Below, piece by piece: positions 53,492 to 60,673 of a stretch of 60,673 bases of DNA. Under the pieces are notes generated by a model. The model saw only the letters and a list, made by a program, of their open reading frames with translations. It was not told the DNA's origin and searched no databases. The DNA lies in NCBI GenBank assembly GCA_025800365.1, contig JAOXRT010000057.1:1-60673 (forward strand), in the 5' to 3' direction. Source of the DNA: Cellvibrionaceae bacterium. Its GTDB lineage: Bacteria; Pseudomonadota; Gammaproteobacteria; Pseudomonadales; Cellvibrionaceae. The first letter of the stretch is position 1. Each line of letters opens with the position of its first letter. A program made the position numbers and the translations under genes.

Positions 53492-54445
53492 CTAAAGCGT
53501 CTTAATGAAGTGCTCACTTACAGCATCAACCGCTTTGTTTACAGCCTGCTCTTGATCATAGAAATCAAACTGTGAAATATTATCCAGCCAAACCGCCTTA
53601 ACATTAGGGCCAGATTTTTCTATATACTGTTCGGCGCCAGCAGGTAATGCCATCGCCTCAGAGGCAACCATTAGGACCGGTTTTGTTTGTTGGCTTGCGC
53701 TTTGTAGTGCATTGTAGTTCAACCAACCTTCCCAAGACGCTAAGTTAAATTGGTTATCGTATTCGGGAATTAAGCCTCGATTTACCTCAGTATAGTAAGG
53801 TGCCTGAAACATCAGTGCTTCTTCATTGCTCAGACTCGCTGCTTCGATAAATTGGTTTAAACCTTTGGATTCTTCCGCCACTGAGAGTAAATTGTCAACG
53901 CCCTCGGCTCCACCATAAATAGATTCCACTAGAGCCTTATCATGTAACCAGGGCGCGACCACGGCCACTGACTTCAGATCATCCGAGTTAATAGCGGCAT
54001 CCAAGATATATCCAGACGAGGCACAAATACCCAAACCAGCCAATCTCGAAGAATCAACACCCTTTATCGAGCCAGCAGCCTCGATCACCGCGGTAATATC
54101 TTCAATTTTACGAGTAGGATCTTCCAAAAACTTAATATCATCGGCCGATTGCCCCCAGCCCCTGAAATCAAAGCTTAATGCGGCGAAACCTTTCTCAGCC
54201 AAAGCCTTTGCATAGACTGCCGGCATTTGCTCTTTCACGGTTGTCCATGCGCCAGTTACGATCACCAGAGGCGGATTCTCTTTATCCTCTGGTAAATATA
54301 AGTTAGCAGCAAGTTTGCCTACTCTAGTTTCTAGCTCTATAGATTTCATCTTAATAGACTCCGTTGTGATAGTAGAAGATTGCCCACCCGCTAATACGAA
54401 TGGTGTAAATAGGACCAACAGAAATATGAAAATAAACTTTTGCAT
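53492..54445 (-). CDS. Exported alpha/beta hydrolase with Cys nucleophile elbow
   Basis: 317 residues. Signal peptide (1-19), then an alpha/beta-hydrolase core (VIVTGAWTTV, FDFRGWGQS). The nucleophile elbow reads G139-I-C141-A-S143, with Cys where most esterases have Ser, as in dienelactone hydrolases; a Ser nucleophile at the shifted position cannot be excluded. The catalytic Asp (MVASEAMALP region) and His (ISQFDFY or SEHFIK region) are not certain. It belongs to the YcjY/DLH-like peptidase S9-like group. Middle gene of the LysR-divergent operon. Confidence 0.85.
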   Translation of the reverse strand: MQKFIFIFLLVLFTPFVLAGGQSSTITTESIKMKSIELETRVGKLAANLYLPEDKENPPLVIVTGAWTTVKEQMPAVYAKALAEKGFAALSFDFRGWGQSADDIKFLEDPTRKIEDITAVIEAAGSIKGVDSSRLAGLGICASSGYILDAAINSDDLKSVAVVAPWLHDKALVESIYGGAEGVDNLLSVAEESKGLNQFIEAASLSNEEALMFQAPYYTEVNRGLIPEYDNQFNLASWEGWLNYNALQSASQQTKPVLMVASEAMALPAGAEQYIEKSGPNVKAVWLDNISQFDFYDQEQAVNKAVDAVSEHFIKTL

Positions 54446-54533
54446 CGACGCCTCCAGTTCAATAGTTGATAGGAGGCATCATAGGGTCTACCGGCCATCA
54501 GTGATTGAACAAAGCTGCTCAATCATTTGTACT

Positions 54534-55502
54534 TTATTGCAACACTTCCACCCTATACTCACTGATGCTGATTGACCGCTGATCATCAAGCTCTAGCTGC
54601 CAATATTCATTCACCAATAAATTTAAGTCTTCACCATTAAACGGCGAATCACTCTGGGTTTGAGCAATTAAACGTACACGAATCTCGACTTGATACTTAT
54701 CACCTTCAAGCGCGTTAATAGACAGCTGCTCTACCTGGTGTTCACAGGGTGGTTTAAAGTTCTGACGCGCCAATCGGTACCAATCTTTGAAACCTGAATG
54801 TCCCTTAAACTCTCCTTCGGGGGAAGACCATACTAAGTCCTTGGAGAGATGTTCGAGAAAGAAGTCCGGGCTTTCCGCCAAATGATCAAACTCAGCAAAC
54901 CAGTCGGAAACAAACTTAGAAATTAGGTAATCGGCATCGCTGTGTAGTGTTTGTAAGCGTTTAACCAACACATCACCATGAACATCAGCTCTTCGCTCAA
55001 CCTCTTCCAAAGTGTTATACACCCCAGGGATATACACCATACGATGACTATAAACAGCTTTGACAAAGTTCATGCCAGCCAAATAAGCGGTTTGCTGAAG
55101 TGGGTGTAACAACTGCTCGATACTAAAGTGGTTATAACCCAAAGGTTGATAGGATTCTGCAGGCCCACCAATCGTAAATGATAGTAAAAGATTCTTCCCC
55201 TTTAACTTATCGCCGTTTGCGCCATAGGCAAAATCGTAAGCAAACACATCGTCCAACCATTTTTTTAACAAAGCGGGCACGGAGTACCAGTAAAATGGGT
55301 ACTGCAAAACCACAGTATCCGCTGCAAGCAGAGCCGCCTGCTCTGCCTCCACATCAATCTGATAGTTCGGGTACAAAGCGCCCAGATCTCGTACGCTCAC
55401 ATTATCGAGCTGTTCTTGCAGGCGATTGATTACGCGTTGATTAGCATTGGATTCTGCTAGATTTGGGTGTCCAGAGATGACAAGGATCTTTGGCTTGCTC
55501 AT
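54534..55502 (-). CDS. Flavodoxin-fold NAD(P)H:quinone oxidoreductase fused to NTF2-like domain
   Basis: 322 residues. N-terminal domain (1-195) is of the KefF/MdaB/WrbA-like type: ILVISGHPNLAESNANQRVI (FMN phosphate loop), YPFYWYSVPALLKKWLDDVF and FTIGGPAESY. C-terminal domain (about 205-322) is SnoaL/NTF2-like: LISKFVSDWFAEFDHL, HLSKDLVWSSPEGEFKGHSGFKDW, VRLIAQTQSD. This fusion is uncommon among quinone reductases I know. It is divergent from the LysR gene (188 bp) and 88 bp before the hydrolase. Confidence 0.87.
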   Translation of the reverse strand: MSKPKILVISGHPNLAESNANQRVINRLQEQLDNVSVRDLGALYPNYQIDVEAEQAALLAADTVVLQYPFYWYSVPALLKKWLDDVFAYDFAYGANGDKLKGKNLLLSFTIGGPAESYQPLGYNHFSIEQLLHPLQQTAYLAGMNFVKAVYSHRMVYIPGVYNTLEEVERRADVHGDVLVKRLQTLHSDADYLISKFVSDWFAEFDHLAESPDFFLEHLSKDLVWSSPEGEFKGHSGFKDWYRLARQNFKPPCEHQVEQLSINALEGDKYQVEIRVRLIAQTQSDSPFNGEDLNLLVNEYWQLELDDQRSISISEYRVEVLQ

Positions 55503-55593
55503 ATTATGACTCCTTTGACGAATTTGATCGTTTGCGAATTGCTTGGGCTACCATGCTACCCAGCACAACTGTTAATTTTTAGATGATCTTTAC

Positions 55594-55619
55594 TTAGTTC
55601 ACTATTTGGTAAAAACTAA
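55594..55619. promoter_or_regulatory. Candidate LysR binding site
   Basis: TTAGTT and AACTAA are inverted with a 14-base gap in the 188-bp divergent region between the oxidoreductase and LysR genes. It contains a T-N11-A pattern typical of LysR operators. Confidence 0.4.
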
Positions 55620-55690
55620 CAATCATGAAGAGCAGCAGTGGCAATCACGCGCCCCTGGGGCCGAGTCAGGCCAGCTAAAGGAGGATCACA

Positions 55691-56599
55691 ATGAAAGGCT
55701 CAACTTTTAACCAATTGAGGATATTTGAAGCTATCGTATCCGAGGGGAGTATCCGCGGGGCTGCACGCCGCCTCGCTATGGCGGCGCCCAGCGTGAGCCT
55801 AGCCTTGCAACAGCTGGAGAAACAGCTCGATTTGCCATTGTTTCAGCGCAGCACTCGCAAGATTGAACTTACTGAGGCAGGTCTGCTGTTATCGCAGAGA
55901 ATAGATGGGCTAATGAATGAATTAGATCTGGCCTTTGAAAGTGTGCAGGATCTTAGTGCACAACCTAGCGGGATCGTCAGTTTAAATCTGCCTCATTTTG
56001 CCTTCGAGTGTTTAATTAAACCGATTTATGCCGAATTTTGTGAGCGCTATCCAGATATTGAGTTAGAGCTTTATATCGACGATGCCAAGGTGGATATTCT
56101 CGAAACAGGACATGATATAGGCATTCGATTTGGGCATATGTTGGCACCCAATATGGTGGCTTACCCACTGAGCAAGGAATTAAAAGATGCACTCTTTGTT
56201 TCACCGGCTTATGCGGAAAAACACGGAATCCCTACAACTCCAGATGAGCTACAAAAACATAAGCTAATTCGTTACCGTTTTATTGGCTCGAATAAGCTCA
56301 TTAATCTGCGTTTAAATAATAATGGCCAGGAAATACAACTTGCGATGCCCACCGCCTTAGTGGCGAATAATACCGATGTTATGGTAGATGCGGCCTTACA
56401 AGGTCTAGGTGTAGGACGTATGGCGCTGCCACTAGTAGAAGCTAAGTTTGCCAGTGGAGAGTTAATTCCGGTAATGGAGGAGTATTGGCTAAACATACCG
56501 GCTTTACATATTTATTTTTTACAGAATAGCCAAAAGGCAAAAAGAGTCAGAGTTTTAGTCGATTTCCTTAAAGAAAAATACTTCGAGCAAACCGCTTAG
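55691..56599 (+). CDS. LysR-family transcriptional regulator
   Basis: 302 residues. N-terminal HTH (TFNQLRIFEAIVSEGSIRGAARRLAMAAPSVSLALQQLEKQLDLPLFQRSTRKIELT) and a periplasmic-binding-fold effector domain from about residue 90. ATG 55691 has AAAGGAGG upstream, an ideal ribosome site. Divergent from the flavodoxin-fold/NTF2 gene, hence its likely activator. The effector is probably an electrophile or quinone, by analogy only. Confidence 0.92.
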   Translation: MKGSTFNQLRIFEAIVSEGSIRGAARRLAMAAPSVSLALQQLEKQLDLPLFQRSTRKIELTEAGLLLSQRIDGLMNELDLAFESVQDLSAQPSGIVSLNLPHFAFECLIKPIYAEFCERYPDIELELYIDDAKVDILETGHDIGIRFGHMLAPNMVAYPLSKELKDALFVSPAYAEKHGIPTTPDELQKHKLIRYRFIGSNKLINLRLNNNGQEIQLAMPTALVANNTDVMVDAALQGLGVGRMALPLVEAKFASGELIPVMEEYWLNIPALHIYFLQNSQKAKRVRVLVDFLKEKYFEQTA

Positions 56600-56811
56600 T
56601 AACTGCCTTAGAAAAATTGGATTAATCGCTAAAAGTAGGCTCAATAAAATCGAACACAAAAGACAAATTATTGGTGATATGCGCCAGCAAATTAAGAAAT
56701 GTAAGTCCCACTAAGCTTATAACTGCAATATCTTTGGCAAAGCCCTACTCTTGCAATTAAGCTAGCGGGGTATTTATATTTAACCAAATTATCTTTTGCC
56801 GAGGCCATTTT

Positions 56812-57651
56812 ATGAGCGAGCAAGAATATACCCCAGCGGCGGTTTGGACTTGGGACAAAAACGATGACAATCGATTTGCCAGCATTAACCGCCCTATTGC
56901 CGGACCGACCCACGATAAAGAGCTGCCTGTAGGCGAGCACCCCTTTCAGCTGTACTCCCTAGCCACCCCCAACGGCGTAAAAGTTACCGTGATGCTCGAA
57001 GAGCTACTCGCCCTTGGGCACCAGGGCGCGGAGTATGACGCCTGGATTACCAACATTATGGAAGGCGACCAATTTGGTAGTGGCTTTGTCTCGGTAAACC
57101 CTAATTCAAAAATTCCAGCTTTGCATGACCGCAGCGGCGAGGAGCCGATTCGAGTTTTTGAATCTGGTGCCATTTTAATGCATCTCGCCGAAAAGTTTGG
57201 TGAGTTCTTACCAACTGAGCCCGCTGCTCGTGCCGAGTGTTTATCTTGGTTATTCTGGCAAATGGGTAGCGCACCCTATCTTGGCGGTGGCTTCGGACAC
57301 TTCTACGCTTATGCCCCCACCAAGCAGGAATATCCGATCAATCGCTTTACCATGGAAGTTAAGCGTCAACTAGACGTGCTTAACCGTAATCTATCGGAGC
57401 GTCGTTTTTTATGCGGCGATGAATACACTATCGCCGATATCGCCAACTATCCTTGGTACGGCGTCTTAGTCGAAGGGCATCTATATAATGCCGCCGAGTT
57501 CTTAGATGTTGAATCCTATACTCATGTGCGACGTTGGGCAGATGAAATTCGCGCCCGCCCTGCTGTGCAACGTGGCCGCAAGGTCAACCGCGTTTGGGGT
57601 GAAGAACATGAGCAAGTTAAGGAACGACACAGCGCTAGCGACTTAGATTAA
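56812..57651 (+). CDS. yghU: Glutathione S-transferase family protein YghU
   Basis: 279 residues, closely following E. coli YghU: N-terminal VWTWDKNDDNRFASINRPIAGPTHDKELPVG, thioredoxin-like domain with LYSLATPNGVKVTVMLEEL, SKIPAL and ESGAILMHLAEKFG, then the helical GST domain ending PAVQRGRKVNRVWG. YghU binds two glutathiones and reduces organic hydroperoxides/disulfides. Cytoplasmic, monocistronic, followed by a terminator. Confidence 0.95.
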   Translation: MSEQEYTPAAVWTWDKNDDNRFASINRPIAGPTHDKELPVGEHPFQLYSLATPNGVKVTVMLEELLALGHQGAEYDAWITNIMEGDQFGSGFVSVNPNSKIPALHDRSGEEPIRVFESGAILMHLAEKFGEFLPTEPAARAECLSWLFWQMGSAPYLGGGFGHFYAYAPTKQEYPINRFTMEVKRQLDVLNRNLSERRFLCGDEYTIADIANYPWYGVLVEGHLYNAAEFLDVESYTHVRRWADEIRARPAVQRGRKVNRVWGEEHEQVKERHSASDLD

Positions 57652-57664
57652 GAACTGATAAGCG

Positions 57665-57700
57665 GCCTGCTGTGCATATTCATAGCAGGCTTCCATTTTT
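57665..57700 (+). terminator. Terminator after yghU
   Basis: GCCTGCT and AGCAGGC form 7-bp arms with a 12-base loop, followed by TTCCATTTTT. Confidence 0.75.
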
Positions 57701-57795
57701 CACAGCTGCTCAATTAATCCCTACACTGGCAATTGCTCCAACCCCCGCTTGGCCTTACTATAAATGCGATAACAATAACGAATATAGGCTTTGCA

Positions 57796-58188
57796 ATGAG
57801 CTACGAATCTTTGATGTTTTTGCATTTACTGACCGTAGGCCCAGCCGCCTTAATCGGCATATATCTTTTTTTACGCCGTAAGGGCACTGCGATACATAAG
57901 CTTTTGGGTAAGACCTACATGGTGTTGATGCTTCTTACCGCTATCATAACCCTGTTTATGCCGGCAGCTGTGGGCGCACGCTTACTGGGGCATTTCGGCT
58001 TTATTCACCTATTCAGTCTATTAACCCTATATGCCGTACCTACTGCCTTTTTTGCCGCGCGTCGTGGTGATATCGCGGCACATAAGGGCCCGATGATTGG
58101 TTTGTTTATCGGTGGCGTATTAATTGCCGGAACCTTTGCATTTATGCCAGGCCGCATCCTACACGGCTGGCTTTTCGGCGCCGTCTAA
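57796..58188 (+). CDS. DUF2306-like membrane protein
   Basis: 130 residues from ATG 57796 (MSYESLMFLHLLTVGPAALIGIYLFLRRKGTAIHKLLGKTY). Four membrane helices. The opening HLLTVGPAALIG followed by K-G-T-x-x-H-K-LLGKTYM and later HKGPMIGLFIGG resemble the DUF2306/YozB-like family. Frame extends 21 codons upstream without a ribosome site. No function is known. Confidence 0.75.
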   Translation: MSYESLMFLHLLTVGPAALIGIYLFLRRKGTAIHKLLGKTYMVLMLLTAIITLFMPAAVGARLLGHFGFIHLFSLLTLYAVPTAFFAARRGDIAAHKGPMIGLFIGGVLIAGTFAFMPGRILHGWLFGAV

Positions 58189-58220
58189 AAGCCCAAATGA
58201 AAACCATTATCACTTTCCAT

Positions 58221-58247
58221 ACTTAATGTTATGTTATAACATTAAGT
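58221..58247. promoter_or_regulatory. Zur box
   Basis: ACTTAATGTTAT-GTT-ATAACATTAAGT is a 12-bp perfect inverted repeat with a three-base centre. Its core TGTTATGTTATAACA differs at one base from the gammaproteobacterial Zur consensus (TGTTATAnTATAACA). It lies 31 bp before the MerC-like gene and predicts zinc-dependent repression of both genes. Confidence 0.85.
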
Positions 58248-58278
58248 ATTCACTTCCCCTCTAGCTATCAAGGACATC

Positions 58279-58686
58279 ATGATTAAAGCCAGCCAACTGG
58301 GTGATAAATTCGCCATCAGCCTTTCCGCACTTTGCAGCATTCATTGCCTCGCGACACCTATTGTGCTGGCAGCATTGCCCTCTCTGACGGGCTTAGCGTT
58401 ACTGGACGAAGCATTTCACAGTTGGATGGTGCTAGCTGTAGTACCATGCAGCCTGTTAAGCCTTTTAATGGGCTGCAAAGAGCACCGTCAAGGCTCAGTC
58501 GCCTGGCTTGGCCTACTGGGTATTGCCATCTTGCTGGCACCACTTGTGTTAGGCCATGAAACCGTTGGCGAATGGGGTGAAAAAGCCTTGAGTGTGGTAG
58601 CGGCTATCGTTATTGCCTTGGCGCACTGGAAAAACTACCGCCTATGCCAAACAGAGCGATGCACATGCGATGAGAAACCTATTTAG
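58279..58686 (+). CDS. MerC-like membrane protein
   Basis: 135 residues, four helices. The N-terminal helix carries SALCSIHCLATPIVLAALP, the C-x-x-H-C metal site of the MerC family, and the C-terminus ends with Cys-rich RLCQTERCTCDEKPI. True MerC imports Hg(II), but there is no mer operon here and the Zur box makes zinc (or another divalent metal) the more likely cargo. Eight bp before the COG0523 gene, so an operon. Confidence 0.85.
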   Translation: MIKASQLGDKFAISLSALCSIHCLATPIVLAALPSLTGLALLDEAFHSWMVLAVVPCSLLSLLMGCKEHRQGSVAWLGLLGIAILLAPLVLGHETVGEWGEKALSVVAAIVIALAHWKNYRLCQTERCTCDEKPI

Positions 58687-58694
58687 ATTAAGCC

Positions 58695-59714
58695 ATGACT
58701 ATTAAAGCTGTACCTTGCAACATCATTACCGGTTTTTTAGGTGTTGGTAAAACCAGCAGCATATTAAACCTGCTAAAACAAAAACCCGAGAACGAGCGCT
58801 GGGCTGTTTTAGTCAACGAGTTCGGTGAAATTGGCATCGACGGAAAACTCATCGAATCGCAGCAACAAGATCACATATTTGTCCGAGAAGTTCCCGGCGG
58901 CTGTATGTGTTGTGCCGCAGGCCTGCCCATGCATATTGCCTTGAATCAACTACTGCAGCGCGCCAAACCTGACCGCCTACTCATTGAACCAAGCGGCCTA
59001 GGCCATCCAAAAGAAGTCATGGAAGTATTGCATGCCGAGCATTATCAAGATGTGCTGGACATTCAAAAGTGCCTTACTTTGATTGATGCTCGCAAACTCA
59101 ATGATGAACGATACACCGAAAACCCTATCTTTTTACAGCAGGTGAATATTGCTGATGTTGTAGTCGCCAATAAAGAAGATCTATATCGCCCAGAACACAA
59201 GCAACTCTTACATAGTTTTTTAGAGACCCAAGGAAAATCACAAGTAAAAACCGTCTTTTGCAGACAAGGTGATTTCCCCTTCGAGCTTCTATCAGGGGCC
59301 AGCGACTTTCAATTGAAAAAATGCTGCTCTCACCATCATAATTCGACAGCCGAAGAAGAATCAGCAGAGGAAGCGTTAGCAAGCTATAGTTTTGAAGAAG
59401 CCGTCATTCCCCAAGAAGGCTTTATTAGTCAAAGCAATAGCTCCGAAGAGTTTTCCAGTATTGGTTGGCGCTTCTCCTCCAATGTACTGTTTAATCATTC
59501 TAAGCTTTATGCTTGGGCAAACGAGCTATTGGCCGAGCGAATGAAAGCCGTTTGTATTACCGAAAGTGGCGTTTGGGGCTTTAACAAAACCCCAGATGGC
59601 TTACAGGAAATCGAATTAGATGACTGCATGGAAAGTCGATTTGAAATTATTGCCAGCAAGCTCGATCCAAACTGGGAAAAGCAATTACTGGCCTGTCGCC
59701 TGCCAAGCGCTTAG
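58695..59714 (+). CDS. COG0523 metallochaperone GTPase
   Basis: 339 residues of the CobW/YeiR/ZigA-like G3E family. Walker A GFLGVGKTS (13-21), metal site GGCMCC with Cys70-x-Cys72-Cys73, NKED guanine specificity motif (VVANKEDLY), a second metal-rich CCSHHH segment in the linker, and a C-terminal CobW_C domain. It delivers zinc to client proteins during scarcity in characterised relatives. It shares the Zur-box promoter with the MerC-like gene. Confidence 0.93.
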   Translation: MTIKAVPCNIITGFLGVGKTSSILNLLKQKPENERWAVLVNEFGEIGIDGKLIESQQQDHIFVREVPGGCMCCAAGLPMHIALNQLLQRAKPDRLLIEPSGLGHPKEVMEVLHAEHYQDVLDIQKCLTLIDARKLNDERYTENPIFLQQVNIADVVVANKEDLYRPEHKQLLHSFLETQGKSQVKTVFCRQGDFPFELLSGASDFQLKKCCSHHHNSTAEEESAEEALASYSFEEAVIPQEGFISQSNSSEEFSSIGWRFSSNVLFNHSKLYAWANELLAERMKAVCITESGVWGFNKTPDGLQEIELDDCMESRFEIIASKLDPNWEKQLLACRLPSA

Positions 59715-59724
59715 AAAGCTCACC

Positions 59725-59764
59725 CCAAACGCCTAGACAGCGCTAACATTAACTAGGCGTTTGG
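59725..59764. terminator. Bidirectional terminator, 12-bp arms
   Basis: CCAAACGCCTAG and CTAGGCGTTTGG are perfect arms around a 16-base loop between the convergent COG0523 and protease genes. Confidence 0.7.
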
Positions 59765-59774
59765 ATATTTGGAT

Positions 59775-60673
59775 TTAGTTTTTGCAGCTCACTTCAGCAA
59801 GATTGCTTAACCTTGTCATTGGCATGCTGCCGCTTCCCATTGCGCTGCTATTCCAACTCAATGTTGCTCGTCTACAATCCTCTGGATCAAGAGCTAAGTC
59901 GAGACTACCCCAATTGCTACGGCTTATATTACTAGCATCGAAGGCTGCACCAAACTCACCACCGGAAACTGTAATCGCTTGAGTTTCAATCAGCGGCCCC
60001 ACAACATTACCGGTGCCTACGATCCATAAGGGCGCTCCTGCCTGATCAAAGGTATACCAGTAAATCACCGCCCTACCATCATCCAAAACCTCTACCGATA
60101 AACCATGCCCCGACTGTTCCGGGTTATACCAAGATGCACTGGCGTTCGCAGAAGCAACTGGATAAAACAATGGATGGGCTTTCAGTACTGTCGCTTGCTG
60201 CTCACTCATATTGAAAGGCATAAAGTCAGCAACACCACTGTAAAACATATAGTTATTCGCGCCACCATCTCTACCACATTCAAAATCATCGACTGCTTGA
60301 TCTCCAACCCGCCCATCAACGCCTAAATTACTTCGGCCATCAAAATCGCGTAAAGCACACTCTAAGGTATCGCTAAAACTATCGTGTTTTTGGCCGCTTT
60401 CTTCGGTTGTGTGAGGGATAGACATCAGATGTGACATCTCGTGCACAAGGTTTGCCGCATGCCCGGCAATATCCGCACCATAGGCTCGCTCTGACATGAG
60501 CACACAGCTATTGCGATAGTTTTCATGCATTACCGTTGCCGGCAAACCAGGGGAAACGCCCGCAATGCCTTGCACTTCAGATGAGCTAATGGTCTCCACT
60601 AAGCCGATATTTAAGGCTCGTCCAGCTCCAAAGCGTTGGCTTAACTGTTGGCATAAAGCTGGAATTTCGTCCT
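59775..60673 (-). CDS. Secreted metzincin-like metalloprotease, C-terminal part (cut by window end)
   Basis: At least 299 residues are visible and the frame stays open to the window end. The zinc motif HEMSHLMSIPH (HExxHxxxxxH) is of the metzincin type, but Ser stands at the usual Gly. ADIAGHAANLVHE precedes it. The C-terminal 120 residues form a WYNPEQSGHGLSVEVLDDGRAVIYWYTFD domain known from many secreted proteins of Xanthomonas/Lysobacter-like and marine bacteria; Cys pairs are present. The N-terminus lies outside the window. Extracellular protease by inference. Confidence 0.82.
   Translation of the reverse strand, partial: DEIPALCQQLSQRFGAGRALNIGLVETISSSEVQGIAGVSPGLPATVMHENYRNSCVLMSERAYGADIAGHAANLVHEMSHLMSIPHTTEESGQKHDSFSDTLECALRDFDGRSNLGVDGRVGDQAVDDFECGRDGGANNYMFYSGVADFMPFNMSEQQATVLKAHPLFYPVASANASASWYNPEQSGHGLSVEVLDDGRAVIYWYTFDQAGAPLWIVGTGNVVGPLIETQAITVSGGEFGAAFDASNISRSNWGSLDLALDPEDCRRATLSWNSSAMGSGSMPMTRLSNLAEVSCKN

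Noticed and set aside
58279-58686. Mercury resistance locus
   Set aside because: No merR, merT, merP or merA; the promoter carries a Zur box, so zinc is more likely.
1-60673. CRISPR arrays, tRNA/rRNA genes, insertion sequences, prophage
   Set aside because: I looked for regularly spaced repeats, clover-leaf sequences, transposase motifs and phage structural genes and recognised none by eye.

Overview
The window looks like chromosomal DNA of a free-living, probably marine gammaproteobacterium. The pointers are TonB-dependent receptors without SusC/D partners, pqiABC, YghU, the DUF3348/DUF802/OmpA/DUF2894 gene set, aquatic-type photolyase genes, an IPTL-CTERM protein and the codon usage. A Cellvibrionales/Spongiibacter-like member is my guess and is not proven. 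No rRNA, tRNA, CRISPR array, prophage or insertion sequence was recognised. Both window ends cut through genes: a YtcJ-type amidohydrolase on the left and a secreted metzincin-like protease on the right.

Layout. (1) 1-11.9 kb, all minus strand: two TonB-dependent receptors, two YtcJ-type amidohydrolases, a metallo-beta-lactamase-fold hydrolase, a class-C beta-lactamase-like serine hydrolase and a TPR-sulfotransferase. It reads as an uptake and hydrolysis locus for an unknown substrate. A TetR regulator and a stand-alone APS kinase, which could supply PAPS to the sulfotransferase, lie on its right edge (12.1-13.4 kb). (2) 13.4-15.9 kb: small membrane proteins, including a diverged tandem pair whose first member appears to start at ATT. 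(3) 15.5-20.7 kb: a photolyase neighbourhood (DUF3429-like, renalase-like FAD oxidoreductase and SDR on plus; FeS-BCP photolyase and a second photolyase/cryptochrome on minus). (4) 21.1-24.9 kb: a secreted vertebrate-type protein-arginine deiminase with DNRLRE and FN3 modules, convergent with an IPTL-CTERM surface protein. (5) 25-29 kb: MCP, MFS transporter, hotdog thioesterase. (6) 29.2-34.2 kb: a four-gene operon encoding a MotA/MotB-type membrane motor with a very long coiled-coil tail plus two proteins of unknown function, architecturally like Zorya ZorAB; pqiABC follows (34.3-37.7 kb). (7) 37.8-45 kb, minus: a PAS-GGDEF-EAL protein, a CZB chemoreceptor with a separate Aer-type PAS protein (a split energy-taxis pair like Campylobacter CetA/CetB), and two tandem PilJ-N-like exported proteins. 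(8) 45.6-50.7 kb: TetR divergent from an RND efflux pair. (9) 50.9-56.6 kb: ACR3 arsenite permease, AraC regulator, and a LysR-divergent operon of a flavodoxin-fold/NTF2 fusion, an alpha/beta hydrolase and an NTF2-like protein. (10) 56.8-60.7 kb: YghU, DUF2306-like protein, a MerC-like protein and a COG0523 GTPase behind a near-perfect Zur box, then the partial protease.

The items most worth a second look are the tailed motor operon, the secreted arginine deiminase, the Zur-box MerC-like/COG0523 pair, the split Aer pair and the ATT-start paralogue. All family names come from motif recognition by eye; no database search was run.
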